DNA from: Candidatus Parepulonipiscium sp. PG-Nun2H_MBin03
Lineage (GTDB): Bacteria > Bacillota > Clostridia > Lachnospirales > Cellulosilyticaceae
DNA length: 11,995 nucleotides
Reading direction: 5' to 3'
NCBI GenBank assembly: GCA_001995005.1
Contig: MDJN01000184.1
Span: forward strand, 1-11,995
Below are positions 1 through 6,588 of this stretch, piece by piece (the first letter of the stretch is position 1; every line of letters starts with the position of its first letter). Made by a program: the position numbers and the translations under genes. The notes below the pieces were generated by a model. The model had not been told where the DNA came from. It ran no database searches and saw nothing but the letters and a program-made list of their open reading frames with translations.

Positions 1-1
1 C

Positions 2-70
2 CCTGCTACAAAAACTATGCTTTTTATAGAAGAAAACTTTAATATTTATAGTTCATATTTATCTAGCTAG
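2..70 (+). CDS. Possible C-terminal end of a plus-strand gene entering from the left edge
   Basis: One frame is open from the window edge to a TAG at 68-70, giving 22 residues ending in IYSSYLSS. It is followed 20 bases later by a clear plus-strand terminator hairpin, which needs a plus-strand transcript from the left. The other two plus frames stop earlier, at 40-42 and 27-29, so this is the longest candidate tail. The fragment is too short to assign to a family. The support is the terminator and its spacing, not the sequence of the peptide. The real gene could also end before this point. Confidence 0.35.
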   Translation, partial: PATKTMLFIEENFNIYSSYLSS

Positions 71-90
71 ATTTAATCGTCTACAGTCTG

Positions 91-120
91 AGCATAGGCT
101 AGTTTTGCCTATGCTTTTTT
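91..120 (+). terminator. Rho-independent terminator for the left-edge plus-strand gene
   Basis: AGCATAGGC (91-99) pairs perfectly with GCCTATGCT (107-115) across a 7-base loop, and a run of seven T follows on the plus strand (114-120). The T-run makes it directional for plus-strand transcription. On the minus strand the hairpin is followed by CAGACTG, with no T-run. The left arm and loop contain the stop codon of the convergent MFS gene, and the right arm and T-run encode its last residues. The minus-strand transcript can therefore fold the same stem, but it lacks the usual U-tract. Confidence 0.8.
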
Positions 121-1277
121 GCATAAATATATTGTCCTATAAAGCAAATAAAAAATGATATACTTGCTAATATAAAAGGTAATTTGCTACTAATTTCATA
201 CATAAATCCCGCTACCAATGCTCCCATAATCATTCCAAATGCCTTAACTGCATTATAAAATGCTAGTATAATAGCACTGCTATTTTCATCCCCATAACTT
301 GCACAGCAATTTTGTATAAGAGGTAAATATATCGAGTTACACCCAAAATATATAAAAGCCATGGCCAAAAATATGCTTAATGTATCTATAAATATAATAA
401 GCAGTAATGTAAAACTGCATATCAAAAATACAATAGCTAGCCCTTGCAAAATTTTATTATTACGAATAATTCTAAAACATATTAGTACATTTGCTAGCAA
501 CGAAACTATCCCTACTCCCGCTTTAACATATCCGTTATATGAAGTGGAAAATTTTAATTCGTCAATAAGATAATAATTTAAAGTCTGATCAAACGCTGTT
601 GTGGCAAAGCTTGCCACAAATGATATAACTAATAACAAAGTTAATATCTTTGATAAATACGGTTTTATGTTTAAAAATGAACTAAATGGATTAGCATCTT
701 TAAGTATGTTATCTTTAGGTTGCAATGAACTCCTTTTGACCAGTAATACTTTAAAAACTATTGACGATAGTAAAAGCATACAAATTTGTGCTATAAAAGA
801 TGTTTGCAAAGATATATCCCCTAAAATGCCTCCTACAAAATATCCTAGCGTAACTCCTAATGTAGATACTGTTGCAAAAATTGTTAGGTTAAGTGCTTTA
901 TTTTCTACAGTTGAAATATAGGCTATATAGGTTAGAGTAGTAGTTAATATACCACTGCTAAAACTTCCTGACCAGAGCCTTGCTAGTATTATTTGCACTT
1001 CTGTTGTTGCGGACATAAAAAACAGCTGACCTAGGGCATATCCTATACAGCATATAAATATAACATTATTTTCAGATATTAATGTCGCCATTTTACCCCA
1101 AAATGGCGAAAAGAAAAATACCGAAAATGACATTGTGGCAAAAGCTATGCCAAACATATAATCGTTTAATTCTAGCTGTTTAAAAAAAGCTGGTGTTATT
1201 GGATGTACCAAATTACTTGCTAGGTTAACAAACAATACAAGTGCAAAAAATATATTAATCTGATACTTAGTTTTCAT
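99..1277 (-). CDS. Major facilitator superfamily transporter (12 membrane segments)
   Basis: This is a 392-residue integral membrane protein in the usual MFS size range. Hydrophobic segments are spread along its whole length, in two six-helix halves split by a polar stretch near residues 180-205 (KRSSLQPKDN). The loop after the second helix (GKMATLISENN, 61-71) sits where MFS motif A lies but is degenerate. ARLWSGSFSSG (99-109) fits the conserved Arg/Gly helix 4 region of drug/H+ antiporter-type carriers. The ATG at 1277 follows AGAGGGG at a spacing of about nine bases. It is the last gene of the five-gene cluster, 26 bases after the TerB/J gene. The substrate cannot be read from sequence. 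A drug, sugar or metabolite exporter is plausible, and the resemblance is to the broad MFS_1 group only. Confidence 0.85.
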   Translation of the reverse strand: MKTKYQINIFFALVLFVNLASNLVHPITPAFFKQLELNDYMFGIAFATMSFSVFFFSPFWGKMATLISENNVIFICCIGYALGQLFFMSATTEVQIILARLWSGSFSSGILTTTLTYIAYISTVENKALNLTIFATVSTLGVTLGYFVGGILGDISLQTSFIAQICMLLLSSIVFKVLLVKRSSLQPKDNILKDANPFSSFLNIKPYLSKILTLLLVISFVASFATTAFDQTLNYYLIDELKFSTSYNGYVKAGVGIVSLLANVLICFRIIRNNKILQGLAIVFLICSFTLLLIIFIDTLSIFLAMAFIYFGCNSIYLPLIQNCCASYGDENSSAIILAFYNAVKAFGMIMGALVAGFMYEISSKLPFILASISFFICFIGQYIYAKKHRQN

Positions 1278-1303
1278 GTTGCTTATCCCCTCTAAAAAAA
1301 TAA

Positions 1304-2188
1304 CTAGTTAGATTTTACTTTTTGTAAATATTCGTACGCTTCGTTTATCTCTACAATTTTATTTTTTGCCATGTCCACATAGCTTTGCGGACGGCTGCCA
1401 TCGGCAAATTTATCTGGGTGATACTCCTTAGCAAGTTTTCTATAAGCTTTTTTAATCTCTTGTAATGTTGCATCTTCGCTAACGCCTAATACATTGCTAT
1501 ACTTCTTGATTAAATCCTCTTTAGATTCATATGAGTTACTTGCATAGCCACCCATTCCTGTTGCTTGTGCTTTTAAAAATTCGTATTCTGGTTGAGATAT
1601 AAACATAGAACCAGCTATTTTTATTAACATCTCTTCACATATGCTATCAATTGTTTTGTCATCTTTCATTACAATTAGCATCAACATGTAAAATATTTGA
1701 TGCTTTGTCATATGCGGTACTGAACGAGCTAGAAAATCAGCAAATAAATTATATTGCGTAGGGTTATTTTTTCCGTAACTAAATGCCTCTTCAAATTGAT
1801 GTATACTCTGTTCATCTAATCTAAAAAATTCTCCTAAATATGTTTTTGCCTTTCTTACCTCATCCTTTGAAACTTGGCCGTCTACTTTTGCAATTATTCC
1901 ACTCAGTGCAAAAGCAGATGCCACTATAGGGTCCACCGTTTTAAACGCTGGGTCATTTCTTATTTCCCTATCTAGTCTATATACTTTTTTTGGTATAAAT
2001 ATAGTCAATAAAATTGCTAACGGATACATATAAACTATAATAAATGCTAATAAAAAGCTACCGCAGCTTTTTCGTTTATATGTTATTATCAAGCCTGCTA
2101 TCAAAGCTACTATTAGCTTAAAAACTAATTCAATCAAGCTAAGCCCTAGCCCTATAATTCCAAAAAGTATATTGTACAATAATTCCAT
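1304..2188 (-). CDS. Membrane-anchored TerB-like / DnaJ-domain protein (DjlA-like architecture)
   Basis: The protein has 294 residues. Hydrophobic segments at about 5-36 and 44-66 should anchor it in the membrane. A TerB-like helical domain follows at about 84-205, starting with the typical AKVDGQVSKDE stretch (100-110). A C-terminal J domain lies at about 228-290 with an intact HPD motif at 257-259 and the preceding AYRKLAKEY helix, so it should be able to stimulate an Hsp70 (DnaK) ATPase. Membrane anchor, TerB domain and terminal J domain occur in the same order in E. coli DjlA, a membrane co-chaperone. Orthology is not claimed, because the anchor here is larger. The ATG at 2188 follows AAAGGA at eight bases. 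It lies between the GHL10 gene and the MFS gene with gaps of 25-26 bases, so it is probably cotranscribed. Its client is unknown. Confidence 0.85.
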   Translation of the reverse strand: MELLYNILFGIIGLGLSLIELVFKLIVALIAGLIITYKRKSCGSFLLAFIIVYMYPLAILLTIFIPKKVYRLDREIRNDPAFKTVDPIVASAFALSGIIAKVDGQVSKDEVRKAKTYLGEFFRLDEQSIHQFEEAFSYGKNNPTQYNLFADFLARSVPHMTKHQIFYMLMLIVMKDDKTIDSICEEMLIKIAGSMFISQPEYEFLKAQATGMGGYASNSYESKEDLIKKYSNVLGVSEDATLQEIKKAYRKLAKEYHPDKFADGSRPQSYVDMAKNKIVEINEAYEYLQKVKSN

Positions 2189-2213
2189 TTATTAATCCTT
2201 TCTTACCTAAAAC

Positions 2214-3749
2214 TCAATTTGCCGTAATTCTGATTGTTTTTGTATTTTGATCCCAAACCACATCTGCATTTAGTAAATCACTAATCATTCTTACCGGCAC
2301 CATAGTAGTACCATCAATGATTTTTGGTGCTAATAATAATTGTACTTCTTTTTCATTTACAGTTGCAAGGCTATCTCCAATTTTTAGCTTTATAACTGTA
2401 GTATCTTTTTCTATTGTAACCATCTTAACATTATTATCCCACTTTACAACAGCACCTAAGTTTTCTGCTATAACTCTAGTCGGTACTAACGTTGTATCAT
2501 TTTCAAGGTATGGTGCCACTTCTGGTATTACTAACTGATTATTTATAATAAGTTGAATATTTCCAGATGGGTCAAGCTCTATCTTAAGTTCTTCCCCTAT
2601 AATAGGAGGAGTATTCAAAACTGTGCTATTTTTGTAATATTCTTGTAGCTGATTATGAGCATTTCCTCTGTTATCTAATAAATCGTCCATTGTAAAAAAT
2701 ATGCTGCCATCCACTTCATTATACTTATCATTTATTTGCAACTGCTTTATAATCTCTTCTGCAACTACATCTTTATATATCCCTTGTCCAATATATAAGT
2801 TTACATCAGTCCCTTTTACTTCATTGTTCCACCATTTAACCAAAGTCTCATAATCTGCCCTGTCATTACCTATTTCCCAATATATTTGAGGTACAACATA
2901 GTCAATCCAGCCGTTTTGTATCCACATTCTAGTATCTGCATACACATCATAGTATGATTCACCGCCACTAGTATTTGAGCCTGTAATATCGTGTATATCA
3001 TTTTTCCATATACCCATTGGGCTTATGCCAAATTCTACATTGCTATCTGTTTCTTTTACAACCTCATAAACTCTACGCACCATATCGTTTACATGATATC
3101 TTCTATTATTTGCGGTCACTCCGTCGCCGCTTTCACCCTCTGGCAGCGGATAACCTGATGGATAAAAATAGTCGTCAAAATGAATTCCGTCTACATCATA
3201 TTTTCTTACTATTTCTTGAACAGTTTGTTCTATATGCACTTTAACAGACTCAAGCTCTGGGTTATAATACCAGGCATTATTATGTGTAAACACCATATTT
3301 GGGTTTAATCTTGCTGGGTGTAACGAACTTAGTTCATCATACGTTATTGTGTAATTTGTAACTCTATAAGGATTAAGCCAAGCGTGCACTTTTATGCCTC
3401 TTTTATGTGCCTCTTCTATAATAAATGCAAGCGGGTCATATCCTGGGTCTTGTCCTTGCACCCCTGTTAACACGCTAGACCACGGGTTAATATCTGATTT
3501 ATATAAGGCATCGGCTAGCGGTCTTACTTGAACCATTATAGTATTTATACCTATTTCGTCTAGTGCAGTAATATATTCAACAAATTCCTCTTGTTGTTTT
3601 TGTGCATCTGCTATATTCTTTGGAAAATCACTATTTGCAACCGTAGTTATCCAAACAGCTCGCACTTGTTCTTCTTGTGCTAAAAGTGAACTTGACATTA
3701 AAGAAATTAATAAAAACATCATTATTAAATTTAAAATTTTATTTTTCAT
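2214..3749 (-). CDS. Exported GHL10-family (DUF187) glycoside hydrolase-like protein with copper-amine-oxidase-like C-terminal domain
   Basis: This 511-residue protein has a signal peptide: MKNK, a hydrophobic core, then probable cleavage after Ala24 (SLLA/QEEQ). A GHL10/DUF187 TIM-barrel-like region spans about 28-375. It shows RAVWITT (30-36), VQVRP (74-78), AWLNPYR (123-129), DGIHFDDYFYP (187-197) and YVVPQIYW (284-291), all typical of the family that includes B. subtilis YngK and E. coli DigH (YddW). DigH cleaves stem-peptide-free peptidoglycan glycans, so a cell-wall substrate is plausible but inferred. Residues about 398-510 are a copper-amine-oxidase N-terminal-like domain (TTLVPTRVIAENLGAVVKWD, later TTMVPVRMI), common on clostridial exported proteins and probably a wall- or ligand-binding module. 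The ATG at 3749 is two bases after the preceding gene, and its GGAAGGG site lies in that gene's last codons, suggesting translational coupling. Confidence 0.9.
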   Translation of the reverse strand: MKNKILNLIMMFLLISLMSSSLLAQEEQVRAVWITTVANSDFPKNIADAQKQQEEFVEYITALDEIGINTIMVQVRPLADALYKSDINPWSSVLTGVQGQDPGYDPLAFIIEEAHKRGIKVHAWLNPYRVTNYTITYDELSSLHPARLNPNMVFTHNNAWYYNPELESVKVHIEQTVQEIVRKYDVDGIHFDDYFYPSGYPLPEGESGDGVTANNRRYHVNDMVRRVYEVVKETDSNVEFGISPMGIWKNDIHDITGSNTSGGESYYDVYADTRMWIQNGWIDYVVPQIYWEIGNDRADYETLVKWWNNEVKGTDVNLYIGQGIYKDVVAEEIIKQLQINDKYNEVDGSIFFTMDDLLDNRGNAHNQLQEYYKNSTVLNTPPIIGEELKIELDPSGNIQLIINNQLVIPEVAPYLENDTTLVPTRVIAENLGAVVKWDNNVKMVTIEKDTTVIKLKIGDSLATVNEKEVQLLLAPKIIDGTTMVPVRMISDLLNADVVWDQNTKTIRITAN

Positions 3750-3751
3750 TT

Positions 3752-4183
3752 CTATCCCTTCCTTGGTATCATATTATTAAATAAACTTTGCGGTAAAGCT
3801 AATGCAAGTAATATCCCCAGTGCAACTCCTATAGCAATTTTTGCAGTTTCTAGCCCCATTTGAAGTGCATTTATAGTCTCACCACTAATAAAATAGTACG
3901 CTGTAAAGTATATATATGACCCTGGTACTATAGGAAATATTCCTGGCACCAAAAATACGGTTAAAGGCATTTTTCTATATACTGCAAGTATTCTGCATAT
4001 AAATGCTAATACAATAGTCGCAAAAAAAGCCGCCGTAACCTCTTGGTGTCCTTTTTCTACTACCATATGATTTACTATATAACAGACACTACCGCCTAAG
4101 CCGCAAAATAAAAATTCAGTTTGAGGTACATTAAACATTCCTGAAAATGCAACCGTTGATATATACGCAACCAAAAACTTCAT
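3752..4183 (-). CDS. ThrE-type threonine/serine exporter, small subunit (DUF3815)
   Basis: This 143-residue membrane protein has about five hydrophobic helices and matches the DUF3815/YjjB-like half of ThrE carriers. The marker segment is PLTVFLVPGIFPIVPGSYIY (73-92), a conserved Pro/Gly-rich stretch. I start it at the ATG at 4183. That ATG has GGAGGA about seven bases upstream, and its first bases overlap the stop codon of the large subunit (ATGA, four bases). A GTG ten codons upstream also opens the frame but has a poorer site and a longer overlap. With the large subunit it should form a two-part exporter of small amino acids or dicarboxylates. Corynebacterium ThrE carries both halves in one chain, and E. 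coli YjjPB is reported to export succinate. The substrate here is unknown. Confidence 0.88.
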   Translation of the reverse strand: MKFLVAYISTVAFSGMFNVPQTEFLFCGLGGSVCYIVNHMVVEKGHQEVTAAFFATIVLAFICRILAVYRKMPLTVFLVPGIFPIVPGSYIYFTAYYFISGETINALQMGLETAKIAIGVALGILLALALPQSLFNNMIPRKG

Positions 4184-4968
4184 ATGAAAAATCCTCCAAA
4201 TAAATTTTGCCACATTGCTATCATTCCGCCTACACCTGCCGCAATAGAAAATGCTACGAGCAATGCGTCAATTAACCTAATTGTCCCAGAAAGATAGTCT
4301 CCATTAAATAAATCTCTAATAGAATTCGTCAGTGCTATTCCAGGCACCAGTGATATAATAGATGCACTTATTATATTATCAATATCGTCACCTAATCCTA
4401 AATTAACTAGTAATAGGCCAAAAAACGTTGCTATACTTGCACCTATCATATTTAGCATCATTTTAGACGCTTGATGATTTTCCATATATATCAAATATCT
4501 ATGCAATATTGATACAGATACCACAGTCGTCATAATATCATTGATTGTTCCACCTATTAAATAACAAAAGCTACCACTTCCTATCGCCACGTATAAAATT
4601 CTAGCTACATTACTTTTACCAGGCATGTCCCTTATTCTTAAAAGTTCACAATAAGCTTCTCTTGTAGTACATTCTCCTGCTACTATGCTCCGAGATAGGT
4701 TGCATATTTGTGCCACACGGCCTAAATGTGCTGCTGTTATAGGGACATTTTTAACGCTTGCCTTATAGTGTTGGCCGTCTTCGCAAATCGACATAAACAT
4801 TCCGTTTGATAATACATAAATTTCAAAATCTGCAACATTATATGCATTTGCAATACGGTTTATCGTATCTTGTACCCGAAATACTTCTGCTCCATTGCCC
4901 AGCAGCAGTTCCCCTGCCAAAACCAGCACATCTGTCACATTAATATCATCCTCTCTTCCTTTTAGCAT
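4180..4968 (-). CDS. ThrE-type threonine/serine exporter, large subunit (DUF1212)
   Basis: The protein has 262 residues. The N-terminal cytosolic part (about 1-118) contains GNGAEVFRVQDTINRI (24-39), the hallmark of the DUF1212/YjjP/ThrE N-terminal half. About five membrane helices follow between 120 and 255, with LVPGIALTNSIRDLFNGDYL (207-226) as the second conserved block. It is the first gene of the five-gene cluster. The ATG at 4968 follows a strong GGAGGTGG with about four to five bases of spacing, and an extended -10 promoter lies directly upstream. It overlaps the small subunit by four bases, which fits a stoichiometric complex. The family exports amino acids or dicarboxylates using the proton motive force. 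Which one applies here cannot be told. Confidence 0.9.
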   Translation of the reverse strand: MLKGREDDINVTDVLVLAGELLLGNGAEVFRVQDTINRIANAYNVADFEIYVLSNGMFMSICEDGQHYKASVKNVPITAAHLGRVAQICNLSRSIVAGECTTREAYCELLRIRDMPGKSNVARILYVAIGSGSFCYLIGGTINDIMTTVVSVSILHRYLIYMENHQASKMMLNMIGASIATFFGLLLVNLGLGDDIDNIISASIISLVPGIALTNSIRDLFNGDYLSGTIRLIDALLVAFSIAAGVGGMIAMWQNLFGGFFI

Positions 4969-4986
4969 TGTTCCACCTCCGTATTA

Positions 4987-5015
4987 ATTATAACATACTA
5001 TTATTTATTACACAA
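4987..5015 (-). promoter_or_regulatory. Extended -10 promoter of the ThrE/GHL10/TerB-J/MFS cluster
   Basis: Read on the minus strand, a perfect TATAAT -10 box (4987-4992) is preceded by TG one base away (TGTTATAAT), the extended -10 arrangement. With a 17-base spacer, the -35 position reads TTGTGT (5010-5015), three of six matches to TTGACA. The GGAGGTGG of the first gene lies only a few bases downstream, so the leader is very short and leaves no room for a riboswitch. The terminator of the preceding operon lies just upstream, which marks this as a transcription unit boundary. Confidence 0.7.
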
Positions 5016-5040
5016 AATGGAAAATCTTATGCACCAATGC

Positions 5041-5064
5041 AAAAAAGCCCTGTGATCAGGGCAT
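5041..5064 (-). terminator. Rho-independent terminator of the Asp23-nusB-xseAB-ispA-DUF212 operon
   Basis: On the minus strand, GCCCTG pairs with CAGGGC (5047-5062) around a four-base loop, and six T follow (5041-5046). It begins about 22 bases after the DUF212 stop codon. The plus-strand reading has no T-run after the hairpin, so it acts in the minus direction. Confidence 0.85.
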
Positions 5065-5085
5065 TTATCTGAATAAAGTTTTCTT

Positions 5086-5520
5086 CTATCTTACTCCTAT
5101 TAAAGCGACTACAATACCTAGCATAGCTCCAAATAATACTTGCGTTGGAGTGTGGCCTAATATTTCTTTTAGAGTAAAGTCTATATTAAATTTATGATCT
5201 TTCATATGCTCCATAATTTTATTTAGTAATATAGCCTGATTACCGGCTTGCATCCTTACATTTGCAGCATCATACATTACAACACAACTAAATACAAATG
5301 CCATAGCAAATAATGTACTATCATAACCATGTATTTGTCCTATACCCACTGCCAATGCAACCGTAAATGAGCTATGAGAGCTAGGCATACCTCCTGATGC
5401 AGTTAATTTCGACCAGTCAATTTTTCGCTCATTGATGAATGTTAATATCAGCTTAAACAGTTGAGCCAAAAACCAACTGACTATCGAAACAAGTAAAACT
5501 TGATTATTCAATATAGCCAA
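5086..5520 (-). CDS. Divergent PAP2-family (DUF212, YuiD-like) integral membrane protein
   Basis: This 144-residue protein has four or so hydrophobic segments. It carries KLTASGGMPSSHS (38-50), which corresponds to the phosphatase motif 2 of PAP2 enzymes. It also has DAANVRMQAGNQA (84-96) and LGHTPTQVLFGAMLG (121-135), the conserved late block with a His where PAP2 motif 3 has one. This matches the divergent PAP2/DUF212 family, whose biochemical activity is poorly defined; acid phosphatase action on a lipid phosphate is an inference. The start is TTG at 5520, with AGGAGGTG about nine bases upstream and no in-frame ATG near it. It is 14 bases after ispA and last in the operon, before the terminator. 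That placement makes a prenyl-phosphate substrate an attractive guess. Confidence 0.85.
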   Translation of the reverse strand: MAILNNQVLLVSIVSWFLAQLFKLILTFINERKIDWSKLTASGGMPSSHSSFTVALAVGIGQIHGYDSTLFAMAFVFSCVVMYDAANVRMQAGNQAILLNKIMEHMKDHKFNIDFTLKEILGHTPTQVLFGAMLGIVVALIGVR

Positions 5521-5534
5521 GTGCTATGCACCTC

Positions 5535-6377
5535 CTAATTTTTCCTAATTACTAAATCCTGTGCTATCTTTCTTAACAATGTAGTGTCGGTTTGTATTTT
5601 ATCTAAGCTGTTTAACGCCTTATTTGTTAATTCATTAGCTATCTTATAACATTCTTCTAATGAGTAAAAGCTTAAGTAGGTGATTTTATTATTTTTTATA
5701 TCACTTCCTACGTTCTTTCCTAATATTTGTGTAGTTGATGTTACATCTAATATATCATCTATTATTTGAAATACCTTTCCTAAATATATCCCATATGTTT
5801 CTAGAGCAAATAATTCCATATCACTTGCATAACCTAAAACAGCACCAGCTTTTATAGTAGCCTTTATTAATGCTCCTGTTTTATTAAGGTGTATTGTATC
5901 TAATAATTGTATGTCTATCTCTTTGCCTTCATTAGTTACGTCTAACATTTGTCCTTGCACCATCTGCAATGCTCCTTCAGACAATAAATGCATTGCCTTT
6001 GTTTTTGCTATGTCATCTGCATTTACGCAATCTTCTAACATGATTTGAAACGCCAATGTTAACAATGCATCGCCGGCTAATATAGCAGTTGGCTCGTCAA
6101 ACTTTATATGGCTGGTCGGCACCCCTCTCCTTAAATCGTCATTATCCATGGCCGGTAAATCGTCATGTATTAATGAATATGTGTGAATAAATTCTATCGC
6201 ACACATATATGCACTTATATCACCTGTGCCACCTACTACTTTATATGCCAATTCCATAAGATATGGGCGTATTCTTTTGCCACCTTGTAATGTACTGTAT
6301 CGCATAGCTTGGTTTAGTCTAGTATCTTCTTGTGGTAAATATCTATCTAATTGCTTTTCTATATAGTCTTTATACAT
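5535..6377 (-). CDS. ispA: Short-chain polyprenyl (farnesyl) diphosphate synthase
   Basis: The enzyme condenses dimethylallyl diphosphate with isopentenyl diphosphate to geranyl and farnesyl diphosphate in the cytosol, supplying longer prenyl chains such as the cell-wall lipid carrier. The 280 residues contain QGGKRIRP (31-38) and the first Asp-rich motif DDLPAMD (72-78). That motif has the two-residue insertion typical of bacterial farnesyl diphosphate synthases, preceded by YSLIH as in E. coli IspA. The second Asp-rich motif is DDILD (207-211), and the KT near 166-167 and KN near 221-222 are also present. I start at the ATG at 6377, which has GGAGG five bases upstream and overlaps xseB by eight bases. 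An in-frame start 13 codons upstream lies inside xseB without a better site. Geranylgeranyl synthesis cannot be fully excluded. Confidence 0.94.
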   Translation of the reverse strand: MYKDYIEKQLDRYLPQEDTRLNQAMRYSTLQGGKRIRPYLMELAYKVVGGTGDISAYMCAIEFIHTYSLIHDDLPAMDNDDLRRGVPTSHIKFDEPTAILAGDALLTLAFQIMLEDCVNADDIAKTKAMHLLSEGALQMVQGQMLDVTNEGKEIDIQLLDTIHLNKTGALIKATIKAGAVLGYASDMELFALETYGIYLGKVFQIIDDILDVTSTTQILGKNVGSDIKNNKITYLSFYSLEECYKIANELTNKALNSLDKIQTDTTLLRKIAQDLVIRKN

Positions 6378-6588
6378 TTCCACCTCCATTAAAAGGTATA
6401 AACTCGTTTCCTTCATATATACTAATTTGTTGCTCAGCTTCTTTTAACATGTTTGCACAAGCATTTGCAAGCTCCATACCTTGTTTATACTTTTTTATAG
6501 TATCGTCTAGGGTAATTTCGCCTTGTTCTAACTTATTTATTATGCCTTCTAGCTCTTGCAAAGACCGCTCAAATGTTTTCTTCGCCAT
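6370..6588 (-). CDS. xseB: Exodeoxyribonuclease VII small subunit
   Basis: This is a 72-residue helical protein of typical XseB size. FERSLQELEGIINKLEQGEITLDDTIKKYKQG near the N-terminus is the family signature, read from residue 5 on. It binds the coiled-coil arms of XseA to form exonuclease VII, which degrades single-stranded DNA to oligonucleotides. The start is the ATG at 6588, with AAGGAG at about seven bases. The frame extends 14 codons upstream inside xseA, but that stretch is not XseB-like. The gene overlaps xseA by 20 bases and ispA by eight, so translation of the three is probably coupled. Confidence 0.95.
   Translation of the reverse strand: MAKKTFERSLQELEGIINKLEQGEITLDDTIKKYKQGMELANACANMLKEAEQQISIYEGNEFIPFNGGGNV

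Noticed and set aside
61..72. Perfect 12-base palindrome ATCTAGCTAGAT as an operator
   Set aside because: It overlaps the likely stop codon of the left-edge gene and sits between two convergent gene ends, with no promoter nearby. It is short enough to occur by chance.
601..921. Plus-strand open frame of 106 codons
   Set aside because: It is antisense to the MFS transporter, has no ribosome binding site and has no recognisable family features. Other antisense frames in the window were rejected for the same reasons.
4184..4213. GTG start ten codons upstream for the ThrE small subunit
   Set aside because: The ATG at 4183 has GGAGGA at good spacing and a four-base ATGA overlap typical of coupled genes.
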